A stretch of DNA of 17,690 bases from Lysobacterales bacterium CG_4_10_14_3_um_filter_64_11 (GCA_002782905.1 PFJA01000106.1:1-17690); one strand, 5' to 3'; shown: positions 1 to 10,307, counted from the first letter of the stretch. Notes: generated by a model from the sequence alone, not told the origin. Program-made: numbers and translations.

Positions 1-137
1 CCGAGCAGGCGCAAACGCGCGGAGGTGAGCATCGACAACTGCGCTACCGCGCGTTTCCACGCCTGCGGTGCGATAAACACGATCGCACCCTCAAGCACCA
101 TCACCAGGCACAGGGCAGCGAGAAAATCCGCACTCAT
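1..137 (-). CDS. DUF2065 (YjeT-like) small membrane protein, partial
   Basis: An ATG at 137 opens a minus-strand frame that runs off the left edge with no stop (45 codons visible). It begins MSADFLAALCLVMVLEGAIV, followed by FIAPQAWKR and a basic stretch. This fits the DUF2065/YjeT family: about 60 residues with a first hydrophobic helix containing 'LVxVxEG', a short 'P..W+R' loop, then a second helix that would lie outside the window. It starts 36 bp after the hflC stop on the same strand. That is the usual place for this family in proteobacteria and suggests it ends the hfq-hfl transcript. Function is unknown; an inner-membrane location is predicted. The family call rests on recall of the pattern and on the neighbour. 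Confidence 0.8.
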   Translation of the reverse strand, partial: MSADFLAALCLVMVLEGAIVFIAPQAWKRAVAQLSMLTSARLRLL

Positions 138-173
138 GGCATTCGCCCGGGAGCGCGACGTCTGCGCAACGTT

Positions 174-1037
174 TTAACGGGTTCGACCCTGCTCGCCAAA
201 ATAACGCAACAGGCTGGAATCGCGATCCAGCACCAACACGCTATCGCCGTTGGCAAAGCCGTTGCGATAGGCTTCAAGGCTGCGGTAGAACGAATAAAAC
301 TCGGCGTCGCGGCTGAACGCCTTGGCGTAGATTTCCGCCGCCGTGGCATCACCCTCACCGCGCAACCGCTGCGCGTCGCGCTCGGCCTCGGCGCGCAGAA
401 TGACCTGCTGCCGATCGGCGCTGGAGCGGATCGTTTCCGATATCTCGGAACCTTGCGCACGCAGTTCGTTGGCTACCCGCAAGCGCTCGGCACGCATCCG
501 CTGGAACACCGAGCTGATCACCAGCCCGTCTTCCGGCAGGTCGATGCGTTTGATCCGCACGTCCACCACTTCCACGCCCAGGCTTTTGGCCGCCACATTG
601 GACACCTCGACAAAGCGTTCGGCCAGATTGGTACGCTCGCCACCAACGACCTCCTGCAAGGTGCGCTGGCTGATCTCGTTGCGGATCGCTTCGGTCACGA
701 TCGGGCGCAGGCGCAGCAACGCCGCCGACTCGTTACCGGCCTGGTAAAACCGGAGTACGTCGCTGACTCGCCACTTGACGAAGAAATCGACGTTGACATC
801 CTTCTTCTCCGAGGTCAGATAGCGCTCGGGTTGCGAGTCGAGGTTGAGAATCCGCTGATCGACCTTGAGCACGGTTTGCACGAACGGAATCTTGAAGTGC
901 AGCCCCGGCTTGATGTTGCTTTCGACCACACGGCCGACCTGGAAACGCACCGCGACCTGACTTTCCTCGACCTGGTATACCGAACCCAATGTCAGAAACA
1001 CCAGCAACGCCGCAACAACGGGAATGAACGGTTTCAT
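174..1037 (-). CDS. hflC: HflC, SPFH-domain subunit of the FtsH-regulating HflKC complex
   Basis: 287 residues. HflC forms a large membrane-anchored assembly with HflK, facing the periplasm, which surrounds and modulates the FtsH protease (established for E. coli). The N-terminus has one hydrophobic anchor (about residues 4-20) followed by the SPFH entry motif with 'EESQVAVRFQVGRV' and 'PGLHFKIPFV'. The SPFH body contains 'QRTLQEVVGGER'. An Ala/Glu/Arg-rich coiled-coil region (about 180-245, with 'RAEAERDAQRLRGEG') and a short C-terminal tail follow. It is shorter than the roughly 334-residue E. coli protein, mainly in the middle and C-terminal parts. Its ATG overlaps the hflK stop as ATGA (1034-1037), so translational coupling and matched expression are likely. 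Confidence 0.96.
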   Translation of the reverse strand: MKPFIPVVAALLVFLTLGSVYQVEESQVAVRFQVGRVVESNIKPGLHFKIPFVQTVLKVDQRILNLDSQPERYLTSEKKDVNVDFFVKWRVSDVLRFYQAGNESAALLRLRPIVTEAIRNEISQRTLQEVVGGERTNLAERFVEVSNVAAKSLGVEVVDVRIKRIDLPEDGLVISSVFQRMRAERLRVANELRAQGSEISETIRSSADRQQVILRAEAERDAQRLRGEGDATAAEIYAKAFSRDAEFYSFYRSLEAYRNGFANGDSVLVLDRDSSLLRYFGEQGRTR

Positions 1038-2167
1038 CGGCGGGGCTCCTCACGGGTGCTGCGCGGTTGACGCGGGTCGCGAGTGGCCGGCAGCGCCGGC
1101 AATGCGCTGCTGACCGGCGGAAACAGGCTGACCGGGTTGGCGGCATCACTGGCGGGCAAGCTGGCGCTGTTGCCGGACAACGGCAGATACAGCACGTTGC
1201 CGCCGTCACCGGCGTAGACCTTGCGATTGCCCGCCAGCACCTCCTGCATGGTTTCCAGATACAAGCGGGTGCGAGTCACCTCGGGTGCCTTGCGGTACTG
1301 ATCGGCCAGCAGCGTGAAGCGCTCGGAATCGCCCTGCGCGCGGGCAATGGCGGCTTCCTTGTAGCCCTGTGCCTGGGCGCGGATACGCGCGGCATCACCA
1401 CGCGCTTCGGGCACCACCTTGCTGGCGTAGGCTTCCGCTTCGCTCTCGATGCGATCCTTGTCCTCGCGCGCGCTGACCGCATCATCGAACGCCTCACGCA
1501 CTTCCTGCGGCGGCCGTGCGTTGGGGATGTTCAACACCGAAACCTGCAAGCCGGTGCGGTAACCATCGAGCGATTTCTGCAACTTGACGCGCGCATCGGC
1601 CGCCAGCGCCGCCCGTTCACCGGTCAACACCGAATCCATCAGGCTGGTGCCGATGACATCGCGCACCGCGCTTTCGGCCGCTTGTTGCAGGGTTTCGTCG
1701 GGGTCGCGCGCGCCGAACAGGTAATGCTTAGGGTCGCTCACCAGGTACTGCACGTTGAACTCGATCTGCACAATGTTTTCATCGCGGGTAAGGATGCGCA
1801 CCTGATCGGTGAAAGTACGGATCTGGGTGACATCGACCTTGCGCACGCTTTCGATCGGCCACGGCAATTTGAAGCTCGGGCCCGGCGTCATCAGCCGCTC
1901 GAACTTGCCAAAACGCAGTACCACGCCACGCTGGCGCTCATCGATGATCTGCCAGCTATCGAAAGCTACCCAGACGGCCACGATCAGCAGCAGCCAGTAC
2001 AGCGGATTGCCACCAGCACCGCCGGCGCGCCGCTGGGGCGGGCCGGAACCACCGAACACGCGCCCGAGGTTGGCCTTCAGGCGAGCGATGAAGGCTTCAA
2101 CTTCGGCACCCTGACCTTTGTTTTCCCAAGGATCCTTGTTGCCCTTGCCGGGTTCGTTCCACGCCAT
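1034..2167 (-). CDS. hflK: HflK, SPFH-domain subunit of the FtsH-regulating HflKC complex
   Basis: 377 residues from the ATG at 2167. I chose this start because 'MAWNEPGKGNKDPW' is the classic HflK opening and a GGAG (2175-2178) sits 7 nt upstream. An in-frame start at 2200 would add residues that lack family character. The Gly/Asn-rich cytoplasmic head (1-53) is followed by one membrane segment (about 55-70), then the SPFH domain ('DERQRGVVLRFGKF', 'PGPSFKLPWPIE'). A long charged coiled coil follows, with 'SEAEAYASKVVPEARGDAAR', and then the conserved 'TRTRLYLETMQEVL'. The C-terminal tail is Ala/Pro/Ser-rich. HflK pairs with HflC to control FtsH access to membrane substrates. The 161-bp gap before this gene contains a possible promoter, so hflKC may also be transcribed separately from hflX. 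Confidence 0.96.
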   Translation of the reverse strand: MAWNEPGKGNKDPWENKGQGAEVEAFIARLKANLGRVFGGSGPPQRRAGGAGGNPLYWLLLIVAVWVAFDSWQIIDERQRGVVLRFGKFERLMTPGPSFKLPWPIESVRKVDVTQIRTFTDQVRILTRDENIVQIEFNVQYLVSDPKHYLFGARDPDETLQQAAESAVRDVIGTSLMDSVLTGERAALAADARVKLQKSLDGYRTGLQVSVLNIPNARPPQEVREAFDDAVSAREDKDRIESEAEAYASKVVPEARGDAARIRAQAQGYKEAAIARAQGDSERFTLLADQYRKAPEVTRTRLYLETMQEVLAGNRKVYAGDGGNVLYLPLSGNSASLPASDAANPVSLFPPVSSALPALPATRDPRQPRSTREEPRR

Positions 2168-2262
2168 TGTGTTGCTCCGTGGCGCCGCCAGGTCGCGCAA
2201 CCGACACCCACAAACCGCTTGGGTGCCGAGGAAGCGATGCTGCGGCGCGCGTTGTTGAATCG

Positions 2263-2291
2263 ATTATCCGACCTTGCGGCACCAAACCCAA
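2263..2291 (-). promoter_or_regulatory. Candidate sigma-70-type promoter for hflKC
   Basis: On the minus strand a TTGGGT (2286-2291) and a GATAAT (2263-2268) are separated by exactly 17 bp in the hflX-hflK gap. The -10 matches consensus at 5 of 6 positions and the -35 at 3 of 6. It would give an hflK leader of roughly 90 nt. That leader includes a small CACCCA/TGGGTG dyad (2205-2210 and 2220-2225). This is a by-eye prediction; the G/T-rich tract around the -35 could make the match fortuitous. Confidence 0.4.
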
Positions 2292-2328
2292 ACCAACCGT
2301 CGTAAAACGAGCAACTTCAGATGCCAGA

Positions 2329-3684
2329 TCAATTGTAGGTAGGGGCGGCGGCATCAGCAAGCAAGAGCGGTTGCAGGATTTCTCCGCCCGGCTCGCTGGC
2401 CAACTGCTCGGCAACGCCGCGCGGCATGTCCAGTGCCATCTGCCAGCCACCATCGTCGCCGGCCGACTCGCGGCGCACCGCGCCCAATTGATGCAACCGC
2501 GCATGCAGGCGCGCCGCGCGCGGTGGCAAGGCGATCTGCGAAACCACCCGATCACGGCCACAACGCTCGGCAATCGCGTCACGCAGCAAATCCAGGCCAT
2601 CGCCGTGCTGCGCCGATATCCACACCCGTTCGCGCAATGCGTGCTCGCCATCGCGACGCGCCTGCGCGCCTTCGATACGGTCGATCTTGTTCATCACCAG
2701 CACCTGCGGAATATCGCCGGCACCGATCTCCTCCAGCACCGCGTCGACCTGCGCGATACGTTCATCGCGCAACGGATCGGCGGCATCGGCTACATGCAGC
2801 AACAATTCGGCCTCGCGCGCTTCCGCCAGAGTGGAGCGGAATGCGGCGACCAACTCGTGTGGCAGATCACGCACAAAGCCGACGGTGTCGGCCAGCACCA
2901 CCGGCCCGCCCGCCAGCCCGTCGAGCTTGCGCACGGTGGGGTCGAGGGTAGCGAACAACTGATCCACTGCCAGCACCGAAGCTCCGGTCAGGGCATTGAA
3001 CAGCGTCGATTTTCCGGCATTGGTATAGCCGACCAGGGCAATCCTTGGAATCTGGTTGCGCAGCCGCGCACGGCGCATCTGGTCGTGCTGCACCTCGACC
3101 TTTTGCAGGCGCTTTTCCAGCGCGTCCATGCGTTTTTGCAACAACCGGCGATCGGTTTCGAGCTGGGTTTCACCCGGCCCGCGCAGCCCGATTGAGCCGC
3201 CACGCTGGCGCTCCAGGTGGGTCCAGCCACGCACCAGACGCGTTGCGATATGCCGCAACTGCGCCAGTTCAACCTGCAACTTGCCCTCGTGCGAGCGCGC
3301 GCGCTGCGCAAAAATATCGAGGATCAGGCCGGTGCGATCAACCACCCGGCAGGCCAGTGCCTTCTCCAGGTTGCGTTCCTGCACCGGCGTCAGCGCGTGA
3401 TTGACCAGCACCAGGTCCGCGTCCAGCGCCGCACGCATCGCCTGCGCTTCCTCCAGCTTGCCGCTGCCGATGTACAGCGCAGAATTGGGGGTCTCCACCC
3501 GTGCACGCAGGGTTCCGACCACGCTGGCACCAGCCGAGCGGGTCAGCTCGGCAAACTCTTCCAAGGCATCGTCGTAGCCGCTGCGATCGGCAACACGCGT
3601 ACTGACCGGCTGGATCAGCAGCGCACGCTCACCTTTGTTCAGGCGATCAAACACCAGTTTGGGTGACCTCGGCGTCAGCGGCAT
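2329..3684 (-). CDS. hflX: HflX, ribosome-dissociating GTPase
   Basis: 451 residues from the ATG at 3684. HflX binds the 50S E-site region and splits stalled or stressed ribosomes (established). Domains in order are an N-terminal HflX domain with 'IGSGKLEE' and 'VNHALTPVQERNLE', the 'DRTGLILDIFAQRA' and 'GPGETQLETDRR' linkers, then a GTPase domain. G1 is GYTNAGKST (219-227), G2 'FATLDPT', G3 DTVGF (266-270) and G4 NKID (332-335). A C-terminal extension of about 75 residues ends the protein. The start is uncertain. A GTG at 3654 gives a first stretch VFDRLNKGE that aligns with the E. coli start MFDRYDAGE; it would overlap hfq by 8 bp instead of 38. Neither site has a strong Shine-Dalgarno, which suggests coupling to hfq translation. 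Confidence 0.95.
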   Translation of the reverse strand: MPLTPRSPKLVFDRLNKGERALLIQPVSTRVADRSGYDDALEEFAELTRSAGASVVGTLRARVETPNSALYIGSGKLEEAQAMRAALDADLVLVNHALTPVQERNLEKALACRVVDRTGLILDIFAQRARSHEGKLQVELAQLRHIATRLVRGWTHLERQRGGSIGLRGPGETQLETDRRLLQKRMDALEKRLQKVEVQHDQMRRARLRNQIPRIALVGYTNAGKSTLFNALTGASVLAVDQLFATLDPTVRKLDGLAGGPVVLADTVGFVRDLPHELVAAFRSTLAEAREAELLLHVADAADPLRDERIAQVDAVLEEIGAGDIPQVLVMNKIDRIEGAQARRDGEHALRERVWISAQHGDGLDLLRDAIAERCGRDRVVSQIALPPRAARLHARLHQLGAVRRESAGDDGGWQMALDMPRGVAEQLASEPGGEILQPLLLADAAAPTYN

Positions 3685-3925
3685 CGGACGCAAGGGTGTC
3701 GTCGTCAGTCTGCCCGATGCGCACATTGCGTGCCGGCACGATGGTGGAAATGGCATGTTTGTACACCATCTGGCTCACCGTACTGCGCAGCAGCACCACG
3801 AATTGATCGAACGACTCGACCGTACCCTGCAATTTGATGCCGTTGACCAGATAGATCGACACCGGCACGCGCTCGCGCCGCAGCGCGTTAAGGAAAGGGT
3901 CCTGCAAGGTCTGCCCCTTGGCCAT
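3647..3925 (-). CDS. hfq: Hfq, Sm-like RNA chaperone
   Basis: 92 residues, starting MAKGQTLQDPFLNALRRERV. The frame stays open upstream, but this ATG matches the family and has AGGAG 6 nt before it. Hfq forms a hexameric ring that anneals small RNAs to mRNAs. Visible functional residues are Q8, Q41 and F42 and the 'YKHA' Sm2 motif (K56, H57) at the proximal U-binding face, plus the rim patch R16-R17-E18-R19. The body ends at about residue 70. A short acidic tail (71-92, with a DDD and further Asp/Glu) resembles the acidic tips that auto-inhibit and recycle RNA in other Hfq proteins; the E. coli protein is 102 residues. The gene lies between miaA and hflX as in E. coli, and its 3' end overlaps hflX. 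The leader carries two dyads, listed separately. Confidence 0.98.
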   Translation of the reverse strand: MAKGQTLQDPFLNALRRERVPVSIYLVNGIKLQGTVESFDQFVVLLRSTVSQMVYKHAISTIVPARNVRIGQTDDDTLASDAADAEVTQTGV

Positions 3926-3959
3926 GTACTGCTCCTGCTTTCTTGTTATGGGCTCCACA

Positions 3960-3979
3960 CCGCGCACGTTCGTGCGCGG
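3960..3979 (-). promoter_or_regulatory. Perfect hairpin in the hfq leader
   Basis: CCGCGCACG (3960-3968) and CGTGCGCGG (3971-3979) are exact reverse complements around TT, so an RNA of either strand would form an 8-bp GC-rich stem with a tetraloop. It sits 34 nt upstream of the hfq ATG. It has no following T-tract on either strand, so it is not a standard intrinsic terminator. Candidate roles are an RNA processing or stability element, a partial attenuator after miaA, or part of Hfq autoregulation, which in E. coli acts on the hfq 5' leader. The role is inferred; the symmetry is directly visible. Confidence 0.6.
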
Positions 3980-3984
3980 AACAC

Positions 3985-3997
3985 CCATGTTACATGG
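3985..3997. repeat. 13-bp palindrome upstream of hfq
   Basis: CCATGT and ACATGG flank a single central base (3991), 5 bp away from the GC-rich hairpin at 3960-3979. On the minus strand it contains TAACAT, which could serve as a -10 element for hfq, although I see no good -35 at the right spacing. It could be a protein-binding site over an hfq promoter, or chance. Confidence 0.4.
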
Positions 3998-4027
3998 CCG
4001 TGGTGAACACCGCGAGAATGCCATTGG

Positions 4028-4960
4028 TCATTGCAGGAAACGGCTTAACGCCTCATTCAAGGCCAAAAGCTGCTGTTCCGGATCGAACCAGCACGCGTCG
4101 AGCTCGCCACGCAGCCAAGTCAACTGGCGTTTGGCCAGTTGCCGGGTGGCGGCAATGGCCCGTTCGCGGAACTGTTCGGCATCGCTGCCGCCATCCAGGT
4201 GCTGCCACGCTTGGCGGTAGCCGACCGCACGCATCGCTGGCAAATCGGCCTGCAACAGCGGATCGGCACGCAAGGCCCGCACTTCATCGAGAAAACCCGC
4301 TTCCAGCATGGCGTCGAAGCGCTGCGCAATGCGCGCGTGCAGCACGGCCCGGTTTTGTGGCGCAATCACCAGCTTGAGCACCCGGAACGGCAGCCGATGG
4401 GCCGACGGCTGCGCTTGCCAGTCGCTCACGGTTCGCCCGCTCAGCCGCCACACTTCCAGCGCACGCACGATACGTTGCGGATCGGTGGCGTGAATGCGCG
4501 CCGCCGCCAGCGGATCGACCTGCGCCAGCTCGGCATGCAGGCTGGCCCAGCCGCGCTGCCCGGCCTCCGCGTGGAGTTGCGCGCGCAGCGCCGGATCGGC
4601 TTCCGGCATCGGCGACAAGCCATCGAGCAAGGCCTGAAAGTACAGCCCGGTGCCGCCGGCCAGGATCGGCAGCCGGCCGCGCTGCTGGATATCGCGCATC
4701 GCCGCCAGCGCATCGCGGGCGAAATCCGCGGCGCTGTAGGTCTGCGGCGGCTCGCGCAGATCCAGCAGATGATGGCGCACCTGCGCCAGCGTTGCGGCAT
4801 CGGGCTTGGCGGTGCCGATGGTCATGCGCCGGTACACCAGCGCCGAATCGACACTGACGATCTCGCCCGCCCAGCGCTGCGCCCACTCCACCGCCAACGC
4901 GGTCTTGCCCGAAGCGGTCGGCCCCATCAAGGCCACTGCCAGTGGCCGCTGATCGCGCAT
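4028..4960 (-). CDS. miaA: MiaA, tRNA dimethylallyltransferase
   Basis: 310 residues. MiaA transfers dimethylallyl from DMAPP to N6 of A37 in tRNAs reading UNN codons, the first step towards ms2i6A. The P-loop is GPTASGKT (13-20). 'SVDSALVYRRMTIGTAKP' (about 36-53) carries the family's catalytic Asp/Ser and substrate-binding residues. 'ILAGGTGLYFQALLDGLSPMP', the 'DPQRIVRALEV' motif and the C-terminal 'TRQLAKRQLTWLR' are all conserved. The length is normal. The ATG lies 3 bp after the putP stop, so the two are almost certainly co-transcribed; hfq follows after 102 bp. In E. coli the upstream neighbour is mutL, so the putP neighbour differs. Confidence 0.98.
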   Translation of the reverse strand: MRDQRPLAVALMGPTASGKTALAVEWAQRWAGEIVSVDSALVYRRMTIGTAKPDAATLAQVRHHLLDLREPPQTYSAADFARDALAAMRDIQQRGRLPILAGGTGLYFQALLDGLSPMPEADPALRAQLHAEAGQRGWASLHAELAQVDPLAAARIHATDPQRIVRALEVWRLSGRTVSDWQAQPSAHRLPFRVLKLVIAPQNRAVLHARIAQRFDAMLEAGFLDEVRALRADPLLQADLPAMRAVGYRQAWQHLDGGSDAEQFRERAIAATRQLAKRQLTWLRGELDACWFDPEQQLLALNEALSRFLQ

Positions 4961-4963
4961 TGG

Positions 4964-6448
4964 CTACCCCGCTCGCACCAGCGCCACACGCACCTTGTCG
5001 AACACCGCGCGCATCGCCAGTGACGGTGCGCGATCGGCGAGGCTCACCGCGACGATGGCCAAGGCGGCAAACAGCACACCGGGCACCATCTCATAAAGGC
5101 CAGTATCGAGCTGCTTCCAACCGATCACCGTCAACGCGCCGACGACCATGCCGGCCAGCGCGCCATTGCGGGTCATCCGTGGCCAATACAGCGACAGCAC
5201 CACCAGCGGCCCAAACGCCGACCCAAAGCCGGCCCAGGCATAGCTCACCAGACCCAGCACCCGGCTATCGGGATTGCGCGCCAGCGCGATCGCCAGAGCC
5301 GACACCAGCAGCACCGTTAACCGCCCCACCCACACCAGTTCGGTCTGCCCGGCGTGCTGGCGCAGCATGCCCTTGTAGAAATCTTCGGTCAGCGCACTGG
5401 AACACACCAGCAACTGGCAGCTCAGGGTGCTCATGATCGCTGCCAGAATCGCCGACAGCAGCACCCCGGCGATCCACGGATTGAACAACGCCTGCGCCAA
5501 CGCGATGAACACGCGCTCGGGATTGGCTTGCACGGCCGCGCCCGCCTCGGGGTGCATCTGGAAATAAGCGATACCAAAAAACCCGACCGCCAGCGCGCCG
5601 ATCAGGCACAGCACCATCCAGGTCATGCCGATCCGCCGTGCCGCCGGAATGCGCTGTGCCGATTCGGCGGCCATGAACCGCGCCAGGATATGCGGTTGGC
5701 CGACATAGCCAAGGCCCCAGGCGGTGAGCGAAATGATGCCGATCACGCTGGTGCCCTTGAGCGGGTCCAGATACCCCGGGCCGGCCGCATCGATCAACGC
5801 TGCCGCCGCGGCTGGGCCACCGCTGGCCACGATCACCACGATTGGGGTGAGGATCAGCGCGAAAATCATCAACGTCGCCTGCACCGTATCGGTCCAGCTC
5901 ACCGCCAAAAAGCCACCGACCACGGTGTACAAGATGGTCGCCGCCGCACCCAACCAGATCGCGCTGCCGTAAGGCACCGCGAACACGCTCTCGAACAAGC
6001 GCGCGCCGGCAACGATGCCCGAAGCGGCGTAGATCGCAAAGAACAGCAGAATCACCAGCGCCGAAAACACCCGCAGCAACCGGCTGCGATCCTCGAAGCG
6101 ATGGCTGAAGTAATCGGGTAGCGTCAGCGCGTTGTTGCTGTACTCGGTGTACACCCGCAGCGGCGCTGCCACATAGCGCCAATTGGCCCACGCCCCCGCT
6201 ACCAGCCCGATCGCAATCCACGCCGCGGACAACCCCGTGGCATACATCGCGCCGGGCAGGCCCAGCAGCAGCCAGCCGCTCATGTCCGACGCACCGGCCG
6301 ACATCGCGGTGACATAACTGCCCAGGCGTCGACCGCCGAGGATGTAATCGCCCAGATTCCGGGTATAGCGCCAAGCGGCGAAGCCGATGCCGACCATCAG
6401 CAGGATGTACACGGAAAAGGTGATGTACAGCGGTGAAATTGCGGTCAT
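4964..6448 (-). CDS. putP: PutP, sodium/proline symporter
   Basis: 494 residues of the SSS (solute:sodium symporter) family, an inner-membrane protein with about 13 transmembrane helices. Similarity to E. coli PutP is visible along the whole length. It includes 'SAGASDMSGWLLLGLPGA', with Asp55 at the same number as the Na+-linked Asp55 of E. coli, 'TEYSNNALTLPDYFSHRFED', 'GGFLAVSWTDTVQA', 'GLGYVGQPHILARFMAA' and 'AIMSTLSCQLLVCSSA' with the Ser-Thr Na+ ligands. I chose the ATG at 6448 because MTAISPLYITFSVYI aligns with the E. coli start; an upstream start at 6472 has no support. No putA is visible nearby. The protein supplies proline as nutrient or osmolyte. It is divergent from uvrA across 156 bp and feeds directly into miaA. 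Confidence 0.96.
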   Translation of the reverse strand: MTAISPLYITFSVYILLMVGIGFAAWRYTRNLGDYILGGRRLGSYVTAMSAGASDMSGWLLLGLPGAMYATGLSAAWIAIGLVAGAWANWRYVAAPLRVYTEYSNNALTLPDYFSHRFEDRSRLLRVFSALVILLFFAIYAASGIVAGARLFESVFAVPYGSAIWLGAAATILYTVVGGFLAVSWTDTVQATLMIFALILTPIVVIVASGGPAAAAALIDAAGPGYLDPLKGTSVIGIISLTAWGLGYVGQPHILARFMAAESAQRIPAARRIGMTWMVLCLIGALAVGFFGIAYFQMHPEAGAAVQANPERVFIALAQALFNPWIAGVLLSAILAAIMSTLSCQLLVCSSALTEDFYKGMLRQHAGQTELVWVGRLTVLLVSALAIALARNPDSRVLGLVSYAWAGFGSAFGPLVVLSLYWPRMTRNGALAGMVVGALTVIGWKQLDTGLYEMVPGVLFAALAIVAVSLADRAPSLAMRAVFDKVRVALVRAG

Positions 6449-6604
6449 GGCGAATGCGTGGTCAGAGAACAACGGGCAAGCTTAGCAGGGCATCCGCGTG
6501 AAGCGGCGAGCGCGGCCGTGCAACAACGCCCGTACTGCACGCCTTCGCAAACCATACACCCTGGGCTTGCTAGACTTGAACGCTTGGCTATGACACGGGC
6601 TCCC

Positions 6605-9471
<2,867 letters not shown>

Positions 9472-9475
<4 letters not shown>

Positions 9476-9918
9476 GCAATGAGCAAGACCACGCAGCAAC
9501 GGGCCCCACAACTGCGGGTAATGTGCTGGCGCGCATCGCGATGCCGGTACGCTGGCGCGATCTGGACGCGTTCAACCACGTCAACAACGCCAGCTACCTC
9601 ACCTACCTCGAAGAAGCGCGGCTGCAATGGCTTGGCGCGCTGCCCGGGCCGTGGCTGGACAGCACCTCGGCGCCGGTGCTGGCGGCGATCCAGATCAACT
9701 ACCGCCGCCCGATCGCGTGGCCGGAAAATCTGCTGGTAGAACTGAGCTGCCTGCGCCTGGGCAACAGCAGTCTGCGTCTGGGCCATCGCATCGTTGCTGC
9801 CGGCGCTGCCGAGCGCGTCTACAGCGATGGCGAGGTGGTGATGGTGTGGATCGACCGGCACAGCGGAAACAGCACTGCCCTGCCCGATGCCGTGCGCGTA
9901 GCCTGCACGGCACGCTAA
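9472..9918 (+). CDS. Hot-dog fold acyl-CoA thioesterase (YbgC/FadM-like)
   Basis: 148 residues, likely cytoplasmic and hydrolysing a CoA or acyl-carrier thioester; the substrate cannot be told. The 4HBT family motif is clear: 'VRWRDLDAFNHVNNASYLTYLEEAR' is the R-x-x-D-x-D-x-x-x-H-V-N-N pattern with catalytic Asp near 30/32 and His36, followed by the long hot-dog helix. Strands with 'AAIQINYRRPIAWPENL' and the 'SLRLGHRI' pair complete the fold. The first 20 residues are a non-conserved extension. The ATG overlaps the uvrA stop as ATGA (9472-9475), implying translational coupling. It ends 17 bp before the convergent yjdM. Confidence 0.9.
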
Positions 9919-9920
9919 CC

Positions 9921-9932
9921 CGCTGCGCAGCG
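9921..9932. repeat. 12-bp palindrome between convergent genes
   Basis: CGCTGC followed by GCAGCG fills most of the 17-bp gap between the thioesterase stop and the yjdM stop. It has no T-tract and no loop, so termination is doubtful. Its location between converging 3' ends is the only support for function. Confidence 0.3.
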
Positions 9933-9935
9933 CAA

Positions 9936-10271
9936 TCACACCTTCTTGAGATAACAGGCCTTGAGCATGTAGCCGGTGCCGTCGATTTTGGCATCCACTT
10001 CGTGATCGCCGGAAACCAGGCGGATGCTCTTGATCTTGGTGCCCATCTTCAGGGTCGAACCGCCTTTCACTTTCAGATCCTTGATCAGGGCAACCGAGTC
10101 GCCATCGTGCAACAGGTTGCCGTTGGCATCCTTCACCACCAGCGCATCGTCATCCGCCGCTGCGGCCGAAACAGCAGGCCACTCGTGACCGCAGTCGGCG
10201 CAAACGAAGTTTTCGCCATCGGGATAGGTGTTTTCCATGCCGCATTGCGGGCAGGCGGGTATGTCGGACAT
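9936..10271 (-). CDS. yjdM: YjdM/PhnA-type zinc-ribbon protein
   Basis: 111 residues, the same length as E. coli YjdM (formerly PhnA). The N-terminal zinc ribbon has Cys7-x2-Cys10 and Cys24-x2-Cys27 ('CPQC', 'CADCGHEW'). A beta-barrel C-terminal domain follows, with 'VVKDANGNLLHDGDSVALIKDLKVKG', which is strongly conserved in the family. Despite its old name the protein is not required for phosphonate C-P lyase, and no phn genes are visible here; its role is unknown. The ATG at 10271 gives the family start MSDIPACPQC; the frame is open upstream to 10340 but unsupported. A consensus TATAAT lies upstream at 10302-10307. It is divergent from the FAD-dehydrogenase gene and convergent with the thioesterase gene. 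Confidence 0.95.
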   Translation of the reverse strand: MSDIPACPQCGMENTYPDGENFVCADCGHEWPAVSAAAADDDALVVKDANGNLLHDGDSVALIKDLKVKGGSTLKMGTKIKSIRLVSGDHEVDAKIDGTGYMLKACYLKKV

Positions 10272-10301
10272 GCAAAGTTCCAGATAGAAAAGTGAACCGC
10301 A

Positions 10302-10307
10302 ATTATA
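10302..10307 (-). promoter_or_regulatory. -10 element for yjdM
   Basis: A perfect TATAAT on the minus strand, 30 bp before the yjdM ATG, preceded by GC as in many xanthomonad promoters. No recognisable -35 lies 16-18 bp upstream because that stretch is pure GC. Confidence 0.5.

Noticed and set aside
2281..2298. G/T-rich repeat tract (minus strand) as a G-quadruplex
   Set aside because: The G-runs are only two to three bases with irregular spacing; four GGG runs are not present.
1067..2305. Long plus-strand open frame opposite hflK
   Set aside because: It is antisense to an unmistakable HflK and has no recognisable motif or credible upstream signals.
2167..3195. Plus-strand open frame opposite hflX and its leader
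   Set aside because: It is a shadow of the HflX coding strand; the GTPase motifs are only on the minus strand.
3926..4024. N-terminal extension of Hfq (open frame continues upstream)
   Set aside because: The upstream part includes the hairpin and lacks conservation; MAKGQTLQ with AGGAG upstream is the family start.
6449..6604. LexA (SOS) box upstream of uvrA
   Set aside because: I looked for CTG-N10-CAG and for the TTAGTANTANTACTAA type; nothing acceptable is present in the putP-uvrA gap.
9936..10271. Evidence of a phosphonate-utilisation locus from the PhnA name
   Set aside because: No other phn genes are visible and the family name is historical.
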